DNA from: CAZTAR01 sp043813895
GTDB lineage: Bacteria > Planctomycetota > Phycisphaerae > UBA1845 > UTPLA1
Direction: 5' to 3'
Assembly: GCA_043813895.1 (NCBI GenBank)
Contig: JBDRKQ010000132.1
Span: 1 to 27,884 of the forward strand
Length of the DNA: 27,884 nucleotides
Shown: piece after piece, positions 14,947 to 23,067 of the stretch
Numbering within the stretch: position 1 is the stretch's first letter
Layout: each line of letters opens with the position of its first letter
Translations under genes and position numbers: made by a program
Notes under the pieces: generated by a model
What the model saw: the letters and a program-made list of their open reading frames with translations, nothing else
Told to the model about the DNA's origin: nothing
Database searches by the model: none

Positions 14947-15263
14947 TGCGGAGGGTACCCGGTACGTTTGATACCGGGAGGGCCACACGTTGAGCGGGAA
15001 ACCACCGCGTCAGCCGTTCCCGAATGTGGACCGCCGAGCAGGACGACAAGGGCAGAACTTGATGATCGGCCTTCAGATGTTTCAAAACTTCTGAAAGATA
15101 TTGAAATCTATTCCTCCAAACGCTAGGATACACTTCCGGCCCCGACAACATGGCGGCTGAACTTCTTCATCCGGCAGGTTGTTGCCCGACGCAATGAAGT
15201 GGGGTGTGCGTAGGCTGATCGCGACAACCTGCGCCAACTGGCACACAGAGAATCAGGAGGAAC
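14947..15263. other. Intergenic region with leader of the SUMF1-like gene
   Basis: This 317-base stretch contains no open frame with recognisable content. It holds a promoter (15101-15129) and a ~128-base leader. TTTCA-AAACTTC-TGAAA (15080-15096) is a short inverted repeat just upstream of the -35 and could be a regulator site. No known riboswitch was recognised. Confidence 0.5.
15101..15129 (+). promoter_or_regulatory. Sigma-70-type promoter of the SUMF1-like gene
   Basis: TTGAAA at 15101-15106 and TAGGAT at 15124-15129 are separated by exactly 17 bases in a locally AT-rich segment. The expected start of transcription is near 15136, giving a ~128-base leader. Confidence 0.6.
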
Positions 15264-16298
15264 ATGATGAACATCACACGAGTCGTCCTTGCAGCGTGCC
15301 TTCTCGGAACAGTTGTCTCGACTGCCGTGGGAGGCGACGGGAAAGCTCAGACAGGGAATATGCTGCTCATTGAGGGCGGCTTGTTCCAAATGGGTGACGT
15401 CTTCGATGAAGGCGTACGGTTTGCCACGCCGGTTCATGAAGTGACCGTAGCGAGTTTCTATCTGAACAAGCACGAGGTCACAGTCGAGGAGTTCGCGGCC
15501 TTCGTCAAAGATACCGGACATGTTACTTCGGCTGAGCGGGGCGACAATCGCGCGGCTCAGCCTGGCAAGGTGCCGGCGCCGCAAACTCAGGCGGAATACG
15601 ACGCTCGTCTGGCTTCTGGCGGGGCATTCATCCTGGATCCAGCGGCGCACGAGACTTCCTGGGGTTTGGGAGCAAGTTGGAGGGACCCACTCTATGAGCA
15701 AGGCCCCCGGGACCCGGTTGTGTGCGTGTCGTGGATGGACGCGGCGCAGTATTGCAATTGGCTGAGCACGAAGGAGGGGTTGCCCGTTGCCTATGACGTC
15801 AAGACGGGCGACCTCTTGGATGCCAAGGGACAATCCACGACGGACGTAACGAAGGTGAAGGGCTATCGATTACCTACCGAGGCGGAGTGGGAGTATGCGG
15901 CGCGAGAGCGGGGAAAGAAGATCAGATTCGGTAACGGGCAAGATGTCGCCCGGCCCACGGAGATGAACTTCAACGCGGCCGAGGGCAAGTTCGAGTTTGC
16001 GGAAAAGGGAGAGCTGCGGGGGAAGACGGTGCCGGTAGGCAGTTTCAAGCCCAATAGCCTGGGCCTGCATGACATGAGTGGAAACGTCTGGGAGTGGTGC
16101 AGCGATGTCGTGGGACGGTACCCCGACAAGCCACAGACCAATCCCTATCAGCAGGAGGGCATGATGGGGCCGCGCCGCGCAGCCCGCGGCGGTCCCTGGG
16201 CTGGCGATGCGAGTATCGCGCGCGCCTCTGCACGGATGGGCTGGGTGGCCGACGACCGATGCAACAACATCGGGTTTCGCATTGCGAGATCAAAATGA
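15264..16298 (+). CDS. Secreted SUMF1/FGE-sulfatase-domain protein
   Basis: AGGAGG at 15255-15260 precedes ATGATG at 15264; the second Met (15267) has the better spacing, giving 343-344 residues. A signal peptide covers about residues 1-24. The rest is a formylglycine-generating-enzyme-like (SUMF1) domain: EGGLFQMGD, FYLNKHEVTVEEFAAF, PVVCVSWMDAAQYCNWL, YRLPTEAEWEYAARE, GLHDMSGNVWEWCSD, RAARGGPW and GFRIARS in the normal order. True enzymes carry a copper-binding cysteine pair in the RGGSW-x-C region; here the stretch after RGGPW is AGDASIARASAR with no cysteine. So formylglycine formation is unlikely, and a binding or structural role is more probable. It has its own promoter at 15101. No sulfatase gene is nearby. 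Confidence 0.88.
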   Translation: MMNITRVVLAACLLGTVVSTAVGGDGKAQTGNMLLIEGGLFQMGDVFDEGVRFATPVHEVTVASFYLNKHEVTVEEFAAFVKDTGHVTSAERGDNRAAQPGKVPAPQTQAEYDARLASGGAFILDPAAHETSWGLGASWRDPLYEQGPRDPVVCVSWMDAAQYCNWLSTKEGLPVAYDVKTGDLLDAKGQSTTDVTKVKGYRLPTEAEWEYAARERGKKIRFGNGQDVARPTEMNFNAAEGKFEFAEKGELRGKTVPVGSFKPNSLGLHDMSGNVWEWCSDVVGRYPDKPQTNPYQQEGMMGPRRAARGGPWAGDASIARASARMGWVADDRCNNIGFRIARSK

Positions 16299-16429
16299 CG
16301 GGCCTTTGGCTACACCGCCGGACCGGCCATCCCTCGTGCTGACCACAAGGTGCACTGGGCCGGCCAGGTGACGATCGTCGGCACCCTGCAATACGAGTAG
16401 ACAGTCTCCCATGAACGCGCGGGGGAATT
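16299..16429. other. Short gap with in-frame coding-like tail
   Basis: Beyond the TGA stop (16296-16298) the same frame stays open for 33 codons to TAG 16398-16400, reading for example FGYTAGPAIPRADHKVHWAG and QVTIVGTLQYE. This looks protein-like but matches nothing I recognise. It may be chance, or the tail of a displaced gene. No promoter or terminator seen. Confidence 0.3.
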
Positions 16430-17143
16430 ATGGCACTGGAAGTCAAAGGCAGATCAGGAACATCCCAACGCCCGGTAATCCGCGCTTGTGTGGGTTTTCT
16501 TCTCTCGCTGGGAGTATGGGGCAGTCTGCTGTTCTGGGCAGCCGGCACGCTCGCATGGACACGAGGGTGGATTCACATCGCTCTTTGGATCGCAACACTG
16601 GCGACGAACCTCACCCTCATCATGTGGAAGAACCGTGCTGTGCTCGCCACGCGGATGAAGAGGCAGCAGATTGGTGAGAGGTTTGACAAGGTGATTGTGT
16701 CTTGCTTGTTCCCCGCCACGCTCGCGATCCCGGTCTTGGCCGGACTGGACGCTGTCCGGTATCAGTGGGCGATGCTTCCACTCTGGGCCGTGGGTCTTGG
16801 CGCCGTCCTCCACATAGCGGGAGATGTCTTCATTCTCTGGTCGATGATTGTCAATCCGTTCCTCGAAGGAGTTGTCCGAATACAAAGTGAACGTGGCCAC
16901 CGGGTCGTTACCTCCGGACCGTACGCCGTCATTCGGCATCCAATGTATGTTGGCTTCATTTTGGTACTTGCTGGCATACCACTTCTCCTGGGATCGAGCT
17001 GGGCGTTTCTCCCGGTGGGTGTCGTAGCGATGTTGTTTGTCATCCGAACAGTCTTCGAGGACCGGGTGCTGCGCGAGGGGCTTCCCGGCTATGAGACGTA
17101 CATGCTCAGGACGCCTCATCGGCTGATACCCGGTGTCTGGTGA
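16430..17143 (+). CDS. Isoprenylcysteine carboxyl methyltransferase-like membrane protein
   Basis: A 237-residue protein with five or six hydrophobic helices (about 18-38, 47-66, 88-105, 112-137, 175-205). The C-terminal motif GPYAVIRHPMYVG (163-175), followed by FEDRVLREGLPGYETYM, is the SAM-binding and substrate-gating signature of the ICMT/PEMT-like membrane methyltransferase superfamily. In bacteria such proteins methylate lipids or small membrane-soluble substrates; prenylated proteins are absent, so the substrate is unknown. The ATG at 16430 has only a weak GGGGGAA ahead of it. The large membrane protein follows 17 bases after the stop, so they may be co-transcribed. Confidence 0.8.
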   Translation: MALEVKGRSGTSQRPVIRACVGFLLSLGVWGSLLFWAAGTLAWTRGWIHIALWIATLATNLTLIMWKNRAVLATRMKRQQIGERFDKVIVSCLFPATLAIPVLAGLDAVRYQWAMLPLWAVGLGAVLHIAGDVFILWSMIVNPFLEGVVRIQSERGHRVVTSGPYAVIRHPMYVGFILVLAGIPLLLGSSWAFLPVGVVAMLFVIRTVFEDRVLREGLPGYETYMLRTPHRLIPGVW

Positions 17144-17160
17144 TGACGTGAGTGTAGAGT

Positions 17161-19062
17161 ATGCGCACTGACAAAGAGCCCTGTGGGCTTGGGCGGATCT
17201 CGAACTGGCCGCGAAGTTGGCTTCAGCACCGACACCTACCCTGGCACCTGGCCCTGCTGGCGATGCTGCTTTGTGCATCGTCACTCTGGTCGGGTCGGGC
17301 ATTCGACGACGAGTTCCACCGCCTCGCGCTCACGCAGCCTGAAGGTTCGATGCTTCACCGCTCGCCGGCAGAACTGTTCGTCTTCATCAAAGGCGATGAG
17401 GCGATCAATCGTCGGTCCGTTGTGATGGGCATGCTGCCGTGGTGGTCCCATGAGAAGCTGCGTCTCGCATTCTTCCGCCCCTTGACTGGCCTCACGCATT
17501 GGATCGACTACAGGCTCTGGCCTGAGATTCCCGCGCTAATGCACCTGCACTCGCTCCTCTGGTTAGGCGGCGTAGTGGTCGCCGCGACGTTCTTCTACCG
17601 TCGTATGCTCCCCTGTGCCTGGATCGCTGGGCTCGCTGCCTTGCTGTTCGCAATGGATGATGCCCGTGGTGTTCCCGCCGCATGGCTGGCGAATCGCAAC
17701 GCGCTGATCGGCGCGCTCTTCGGCCTGCTGACCTTGATCGCACATGATCGCTGGCGCAGAGACGGCAGTTGGATCGGGGCCGTCCTCGCGCCACCGGCGC
17801 TTCTACTCGGTCTGCTATCGAAGGAGAGCACGGTCGCCATCGGGGCCTACTTGGTCGCCTACGCGATCTTCCTCGATCGCGGCAGCAGGATCGGTCGTCT
17901 CGCGTCACTGATGCCCTGCGTGGCAATCGGCGCTCTCTGGTGGGCGGCCTACAAACAGATGGGGTATGGCGCGGTCGGATCGGGGTGGTATATCGATCCC
18001 GGTGCGGAGCCTGTGCAGTTTGCGCAAGCCGTTGTTGAGCGGGCGCCGTTGTTGCTTGCGTGGCAATGGCTGATACCGGGCGATCTCGAGTGGGCGCTGT
18101 CTTTGTGTGCCGCTCACGGCATGTGGCTGGCGGTGATGGGGTCTCTGATAATTGTGGCAGTCGCGCTGGTCCCTCTCGTGAGACGCGACTGCCTCGCCCG
18201 CTTCTGGGCATTCGGAATGGTCCTTTCCCTGCTACCGGCCTGCACCGCATATCCTCAGAGCCGCCTGCTGTTCTTCGTCGGAATCGGTGGCATGGGGCTG
18301 CTCGCACAATTCGTCGGCGCCGTCTTGCAGAAGACGGACCAGCGGCCGATGTGGGCCTGGCGGCATCTGCCGGCTCGGGCGCTCTGCGTCGTCCTCATCT
18401 TCGTTCACTTGTGTATGGCCCCGCGCGGTCTGGCCCGAACGGCCGGAATCTTCAAGAAGTCCGGACGCGCGATCACACAAGCAGCCGCCAGCCTGCCGTC
18501 GGACAGTGCGGCGCGCTTCCAGACAGTCCTTCTAGTCAGCACGCCGTCATACATCTCATTCGCCTATGGCGCTCTGACACGTCTCATGTACGGCCCGCCG
18601 TATCTCAGCCGCACGCTCGTGCTCGGGTCGGGCGTCCATCCCATCGAGGTTTACCGGCCTGACAAACGCACCTTGCTCGTCCGCCCGGAGGGGGGATTCC
18701 TGGCGCTGCCGGGGAATCCCCAGTGCGGCCGCGGATTGGAGCAACTCCTGTTCGACTGGCGCTGCGTACTCCAATCGTCCGACCGGATGTACCGCGACAA
18801 CACACCGATGACGGTCGGTCAGCAAATTCCGTTGCTGGGTGTAACGGTCGAGATCACCGCGGTCACGGACGACGGTCGCCCGGCCGAAGCAGCGTATCGC
18901 TTCAGCTTTTCGATCGAGAATCGCCTCTTCCGGTGGCTCCAGTGGAAGGACGGAGCGTTTGTGCCATTTGTGTTGCCGGCCGTGGGAGAGACGGTGACGT
19001 TGTCGGCGGCGACAATCCCCTTCGAGACAAGCGTGACACGAAACGGACAACGCGCATCATGA
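17161..19062 (+). CDS. Large polytopic membrane protein, glycosyltransferase-like fold suspected
   Basis: A 633-residue protein with about ten membrane helices in residues 29-430 (for example LALLAMLLCASSLW, WLGGVVVAATFFY, WIAGLAALLFA, VLAPPALLLGLLSK, LASLMPCVAIGALWWAAY, IIVAVALVPLV, ALCVVLIFVHLC) and a ~180-residue soluble C-terminal part. The short loop with FDDEFHRLA after the first helix resembles the acidic first-loop motif of GT-C glycosyltransferases (PMT/ArnT type), and the phrases FFRPLTGLTHWIDYRLW and KESTVA resemble planctomycetal and other bacterial DUF-type GT-C relatives. So a lipid-linked sugar transferase is possible but not proven. It starts 17 bases after the methyltransferase-like gene. 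Its stop overlaps the ATG of a small frame (ATGA, 19059-19062). Confidence 0.75.
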   Translation: MRTDKEPCGLGRISNWPRSWLQHRHLPWHLALLAMLLCASSLWSGRAFDDEFHRLALTQPEGSMLHRSPAELFVFIKGDEAINRRSVVMGMLPWWSHEKLRLAFFRPLTGLTHWIDYRLWPEIPALMHLHSLLWLGGVVVAATFFYRRMLPCAWIAGLAALLFAMDDARGVPAAWLANRNALIGALFGLLTLIAHDRWRRDGSWIGAVLAPPALLLGLLSKESTVAIGAYLVAYAIFLDRGSRIGRLASLMPCVAIGALWWAAYKQMGYGAVGSGWYIDPGAEPVQFAQAVVERAPLLLAWQWLIPGDLEWALSLCAAHGMWLAVMGSLIIVAVALVPLVRRDCLARFWAFGMVLSLLPACTAYPQSRLLFFVGIGGMGLLAQFVGAVLQKTDQRPMWAWRHLPARALCVVLIFVHLCMAPRGLARTAGIFKKSGRAITQAAASLPSDSAARFQTVLLVSTPSYISFAYGALTRLMYGPPYLSRTLVLGSGVHPIEVYRPDKRTLLVRPEGGFLALPGNPQCGRGLEQLLFDWRCVLQSSDRMYRDNTPMTVGQQIPLLGVTVEITAVTDDGRPAEAAYRFSFSIENRLFRWLQWKDGAFVPFVLPAVGETVTLSAATIPFETSVTRNGQRAS

Positions 19063-19268
19063 AGCAGCCGACGCCTCCGTCGAAGCCTCACGGGTCAACG
19101 CCGGCTATCCGTTGGGGGGCGAATCCTCGGATCCTCGTGGAAGAACAAGGGCCTCGCCATCGGCCGGGACAGGGCCACAAGAAGGGCGATTGCAGCCACG
19201 TCGCACGGAAAGACGGCCCCGCATCGCCACCTCGCGTGGACCACGGGCCTGTTGGCGCGCGTTCTTGA
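19059..19268 (+). CDS. Possible small protein overlapping the membrane protein gene (low confidence)
   Basis: A 69-residue frame begins ATG 19059, overlapping the preceding stop by the ATGA arrangement that couples translation elsewhere in this window. Its product (MKQPTPPSKPHGSTP... ending VGARS) is polar, rich in Pro, Gly, Arg and His, and has no hydrophobic core or known motif. The -35 box of the next promoter (19265) lies within its last codons. It could equally be chance in GC-rich DNA. Confidence 0.25.
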   Translation: MKQPTPPSKPHGSTPAIRWGANPRILVEEQGPRHRPGQGHKKGDCSHVARKDGPASPPRVDHGPVGARS

Positions 19269-19293
19269 CACAATGGGGCGAAGTCTGTAATAT
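19265..19293 (+). promoter_or_regulatory. Near-consensus sigma-70 promoter of the pseudopilin array
   Basis: TTGACA (19265-19270) is a perfect -35; 17 bases follow, then TAATAT (19288-19293), a near-perfect -10. This is the best promoter in the window. Transcription should start near 19300, giving a leader of about 114 bases before ATG 19414. Confidence 0.75.
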
Positions 19294-19413
19294 AGGACAT
19301 CAGACTGGCTGGTTGGGTCCCGCTGGGATGCCGGCTCAAGTAAAGAGCTAGATTCTACGCGGGCTTCGTGCCGGTCGAGTGGGGGATCGCAACGCTAGGC
19401 GGGAGGACGCGCG

Positions 19414-20319
19414 ATGCGACAAGGGCCGTCTCTACATTTTCAGCATCATCATCGGCGTGGCATCACGCTGCTCGAGGTACTCGCCTCGCTCGCCATCATC
19501 TCTGTGATGCTCGCAACCTTGATCCCAGCCGTGAGCGCGACCCGAGGAGAGGCCAGGCTCAGCCAGTGCCTGTCCAACCTCAAGATGATCGCGGCAACGG
19601 CCGGCATGTACAGCACCGACAATGCATCCTCTCCAATCGGGGGGCGGCCCACCCAACCGTGGCATCTCGGTTTTGACACGCCCTGGGGAAGCGTCAGCTT
19701 GATCAGTGAGTTCGTTTACGGGGGCTTCAAGGCGACGGCCGTGGATTCTGACTACCCCGAAGACGCGGATTTCAATCGGATTCCGGTTGAGGGCCGCCCG
19801 TTCAACAAGTACATCGCCCCGGGCATCACCGGGAAGGCGACGCTCAGGCAGTACATTTGCCCCGCCGATGGATGGAACGTCACCCAGATCGTTAGCGAGC
19901 CCGGGTGGCCTCCGCTAGTTGACACCACCTACTCGGCATGGGAGGTACTGGGCAACAGCTACGCCATCAATTGGTATTGGGTCGAAGGCTCGCCCGGTGG
20001 TTCCTGGATCTACGGCGACATCGATGATATGCACGGCTACGGCAGTGCGATGCTCAGCCAGAAGGTGGGCGCCGCCGCGTCGAAGTTCGTGCTGTTCATG
20101 GAAAACGCCATGAACGCTTACGCGCATGATGCGCAACCGCCGGAAGGGTCGCAGAGTTCATACGGCTATCTCGGCATGGGCTGGCACGGCAGACATTCGA
20201 CCTACTCGATGGCGATGTGGGACGGCCATGTCGAGTATCGATTCATTGATACCAGATACACTTCGGACTACGGCTACGAACTCTGGCCCGAGCCGGCGAC
20301 GCTCTGGCCGCCGTCGTAG
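19414..20319 (+). CDS. Pseudopilin, class A, copy 1
   Basis: A 301-residue type IV pilin-like protein. The 16-residue basic leader ends in RRG; cleavage is expected between Gly16 and Ile17, followed by ITLLEVLASLAIISV with the Glu at position +5 and a hydrophobic helix used for membrane insertion and subunit packing. The C-terminal part carries YICPADGW, then GWHGRHSTYSMAMWDGHVEY (the H...DGHV motif typical of planctomycetal pilin-like proteins) and RFIDTRYTSDYGY. It shares this layout almost throughout with the gene at 21220. GGGAGG lies 9 bases before ATG. It is the first gene behind the strong promoter at 19265 and is followed 24 bases later by the class B copy. Acts after export, assembled into a pilus-like filament or secretion pseudopilus; its exact role is unknown. 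Confidence 0.92.
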   Translation: MRQGPSLHFQHHHRRGITLLEVLASLAIISVMLATLIPAVSATRGEARLSQCLSNLKMIAATAGMYSTDNASSPIGGRPTQPWHLGFDTPWGSVSLISEFVYGGFKATAVDSDYPEDADFNRIPVEGRPFNKYIAPGITGKATLRQYICPADGWNVTQIVSEPGWPPLVDTTYSAWEVLGNSYAINWYWVEGSPGGSWIYGDIDDMHGYGSAMLSQKVGAAASKFVLFMENAMNAYAHDAQPPEGSQSSYGYLGMGWHGRHSTYSMAMWDGHVEYRFIDTRYTSDYGYELWPEPATLWPPS

Positions 20320-20343
20320 CCGTCATGAGAGGGAGCCATAATC

Positions 20344-21195
20344 ATGAAGGCCTCCAAGGCATTCACTCTCGTTGAGTTGCTGACAGTGATCGCGATTATC
20401 GGTGCGTTGCTCTCCATTCTTCTTCCAAGTCTCTCGCGGGCCAGGGAGGAGGCGAAAAGAACCGTCTGCGCGTCGAACGAGCACGGCATCGGCCAGGCGT
20501 TTTACGTCTATGCCCAGGTGGTGCCGAACTTCTTCCCGGCGATCTCCCCTGTCTTCGACGCCGTCAGCGGCAACATGCAGATCTTCCACCCGGATGACCG
20601 GACCACGAGTCCGTCCACGGCCAGTCTTCCGTCCCCGACTGTGGACATGTGGGCCGTCGTCCGGATGCGCTACTGCGTTCCCAAGCAGTTCATCTGTCCA
20701 AGCACGCCGGACGCTCCCGATCCGGGCCAGGACACCACGGTGTATTTCGATTTCTTCTCCGCGCGGAATCTGAGCTATGCATACCAGTACCAACACGATC
20801 CAGACTGCACAATCATCGGCGCCGCATCCGAGCCGACCTTCCCAGTCCTCGCGGATGCGAATCCGTACATCAAAGGCGGCCTCGGTGGAGGCTCACCTTC
20901 ACTCGCCTCCGACCGTAATAGCGCGGGACGCGGCAACAGCACGAACCACCTAAACCGAGAGGGGCAGAACATCCTCTTCCAGGACGGCCACGTGGATTTT
21001 GAACGGGGTCCAGATGTGGGCCTGCCCGGCCGGGCAGCCGGCGTCCAGTATTCGCGCGGTAGGGACAATATCTACAGCGTGCACTCCTGGAACGCCCCGG
21101 TCGACCCCGGCACGGACAAGCCTTTCGCAGACCCCGACGGTTCGCCGGGAACCTGCAACCTGGGTGACAAGTCGGATGCGTGTCTGGTGCCGTAG
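20344..21195 (+). CDS. Pseudopilin, class B, copy 1
   Basis: A 283-residue pilin-like protein with a very short leader, MKASKA, cleaved before Phe7 (FTLVELLTVIAIIGALLS), Glu at +5. The rest is nearly collinear with the genes at 22155 and 23068: TVCASN, ICPSTPDAPDP, YFDF...LSYAYQYQHDP, EPTFPVLAD, NILFQDGHVDFE and CNLGDKSDACLVP as the final residues. GAGAGGGAG lies before the ATG. The three cysteines (TVCA, ICPS, and the CNLGDKSDAC pair) are conserved and may form disulfides outside the membrane. It lies 24 bases after class A copy 1 and 24 before class A copy 2. Filament subunit function inferred. Confidence 0.92.
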   Translation: MKASKAFTLVELLTVIAIIGALLSILLPSLSRAREEAKRTVCASNEHGIGQAFYVYAQVVPNFFPAISPVFDAVSGNMQIFHPDDRTTSPSTASLPSPTVDMWAVVRMRYCVPKQFICPSTPDAPDPGQDTTVYFDFFSARNLSYAYQYQHDPDCTIIGAASEPTFPVLADANPYIKGGLGGGSPSLASDRNSAGRGNSTNHLNREGQNILFQDGHVDFERGPDVGLPGRAAGVQYSRGRDNIYSVHSWNAPVDPGTDKPFADPDGSPGTCNLGDKSDACLVP

Positions 21196-21219
21196 CGGCG
21201 GAGTACAGGAGGAATCACG

Positions 21220-22152
21220 ATGCAACAACAGCCGTCTTCACGCCTGCTCGCCTATCCTCGTCGCGGCACGACATTGCTCGAGGTGCTCGCTTCGCTCGCC
21301 ATCATCTCCGTGCTGCTCGCCCTCGTGATCCCGGCCGTAAGCGCCGGCAGGAAAGAGGCAGGCGTCACCCAGTGCCTGTCCAACCTCAAGGGGATCGCAA
21401 CGACGGGTCTGCTGTACAGCAAGGATAACGCTGAGAGGTTGGGTCTTGAGAGCTTCCCCGCGCTGCCCTGGCATCTCGGCTTCGACACGCCGTGGGGAAG
21501 CGTCGGATTGATTAGCGAGTTCATCTACGGCGGCTATCGGACGACAGCGGTGGCTCCTGGAGTCCCAGAGAACGCGGATTTCCGCATAATTCCAACCGAG
21601 GCGCGACCGTTCAACAAGTATATTGCCCCCGGTATTGGCGGCACATCGCCGCTCAGGCAATACGTCTGCCCGGCTGACGGGTGGGAGAGGACGCCGACCG
21701 TTGGAGAAGAACCCCCCGAAGCCGACGAAAGTATTTCGTCCTGGGAGGCCAACGGCAACAGCTACGCCCTCAACTGGTACTGGGTCGAGGGCTCGCCCTC
21801 CTATGACGTCTATTCTTCCCTTGACGAGATGCACGCCTACGGCACGGCGATGCTCAGCAAGAAGATCGGGGCTCTCGCATCGAAGTTCGTGGTCTTCATG
21901 GAAGGCGCCATGAACGCGTATATGTACGACGCCAGGCCGCCGGACGGATCCGAGGGCGAGAGCCCGATTCAGACACTCGGCATGGGCTGGCACGGCAGAC
22001 ACTCGACGTACTCAATGGCGATGTGGGACGGCCACGCTGAGTATCGATTCATCGATACCCGCTTCACGTCAGACTATGGCTACAATACGTGGCCGGAGCC
22101 GAACACGCCGTGGCCGCAGTTCAAGAAGAACCTGGCCGGCCGGGAGGAATAA
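21220..22152 (+). CDS. Pseudopilin, class A, copy 2
   Basis: A 310-residue paralogue of the gene at 19414. The 16-residue leader ends RRG, with cleavage before Thr17 (TTLLEVLASLAIISVLLA). It retains WHLGFDTPWGSV, YVCPADGW, NGNSYALNWYWVEGSP, GWHGRHSTYSMAMWDGH and DTRFTSDYGY. AGGAGG lies 7 bases before ATG. After the shared WPEP end it has a 10-residue extension (QFKKNLAGREE) that copy 1 lacks. The extension removes the intergenic gap, and the ribosome binding site of the next gene (GGAGG) lies in its last codons. Conservation with copy 1 is highest in the leader, the helix and the DGH region. Expected in the same filament or pseudopilus. Confidence 0.92.
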   Translation: MQQQPSSRLLAYPRRGTTLLEVLASLAIISVLLALVIPAVSAGRKEAGVTQCLSNLKGIATTGLLYSKDNAERLGLESFPALPWHLGFDTPWGSVGLISEFIYGGYRTTAVAPGVPENADFRIIPTEARPFNKYIAPGIGGTSPLRQYVCPADGWERTPTVGEEPPEADESISSWEANGNSYALNWYWVEGSPSYDVYSSLDEMHAYGTAMLSKKIGALASKFVVFMEGAMNAYMYDARPPDGSEGESPIQTLGMGWHGRHSTYSMAMWDGHAEYRFIDTRFTSDYGYNTWPEPNTPWPQFKKNLAGREE

Positions 22153-22154
22153 TC

Positions 22155-22997
22155 GTGAAAAAGACGAGAGCATTCACACTCATCGAGTTGTTGACGGTCA
22201 TCGCCATCCTCGGAGCACTGCTCGCGCTCGTAATGCCGGGCCTGTCCCAAGTTCGAGAGGAGGCCCGCATGACGGTCTGCGCGTCTAATCAGCGGGGCAT
22301 CGGGCACGCCTTCTTCCTCTATGCCCGAACCGACCCCGCGGCGTTTCCCGCTGTCGCCCAGGTCTACCCTAACGCCACCGGCAACATGCAGATCTTCAAC
22401 CCGAACGACCGGACGATGCAGCCTTCCACGACCGGCATCCCGTCCCCGACGGTCGATCTGTGGACGGTTGTCCGCGCGAACTACTGCATGTCGAAGCAGT
22501 TCATCTGCCCCAGCACTACGGACGCGCCCGACCCCGCGAACGACACGCGCCTCTACTTCGACTTCCTCGCGGCTGGCAATCTGAGCTACGCTTACCAGTA
22601 TCAACATGACCCCAACCGCAAGATCATCGGAACGCATTCCGATCCGACCTTCCCGGTGCTCGCGGACGCCAATCCGTACATCAAGGGCGGTGTGACGGCA
22701 CACCAACTCGATGACCGAAGGTCCGCGTGGCGTGGCAACAGCACGAACCATCCGAACCGCGCGGGAGAGAACATCCTCTTCCAGGACGGCCACGTGGTTT
22801 TTGAACGGGCGCCAGACGTCGGCCTGCCGGGGCATGTGGCTGGCGTTTTGTCGTCGCGTGGGCGCGACAACTGCTATACGACTCATAACCAAAGTAATCC
22901 AGTCGATCCGGGTACGGCCAAGCCCATGGCGACGCCAGGCGGTTCGCCGGGACCCTGCAACCTGGGTGACAAGTCGGATGCGTGCCTGGTGCCATAG
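22155..22997 (+). CDS. Pseudopilin, class B, copy 2
   Basis: A 280-residue paralogue of the gene at 20344. The frame is open from 22089, but GTG 22155 is the start: it sits 7 bases after GGAGG and gives the same short leader, MKKTRA, before FTLIELLTVIAILGALLA. The cysteine positions, ICPSTTDAPDP, LSYAYQYQHDP, NILFQDGHVVFE and the CNLGDKSDACLVP terminus are all conserved. It begins 2 bases after the class A stop, so the second A-B pair is tightly coupled. A 70-base gap follows to the third B gene. Confidence 0.92.
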   Translation: MKKTRAFTLIELLTVIAILGALLALVMPGLSQVREEARMTVCASNQRGIGHAFFLYARTDPAAFPAVAQVYPNATGNMQIFNPNDRTMQPSTTGIPSPTVDLWTVVRANYCMSKQFICPSTTDAPDPANDTRLYFDFLAAGNLSYAYQYQHDPNRKIIGTHSDPTFPVLADANPYIKGGVTAHQLDDRRSAWRGNSTNHPNRAGENILFQDGHVVFERAPDVGLPGHVAGVLSSRGRDNCYTTHNQSNPVDPGTAKPMATPGGSPGPCNLGDKSDACLVP

Positions 22998-23067
22998 GGC
23001 GGATGAGAGCTGAGAGAGGATCGACGAAGGGCTCAGGCCCATTTGGATCTGATTAGGAGGTTTGATC

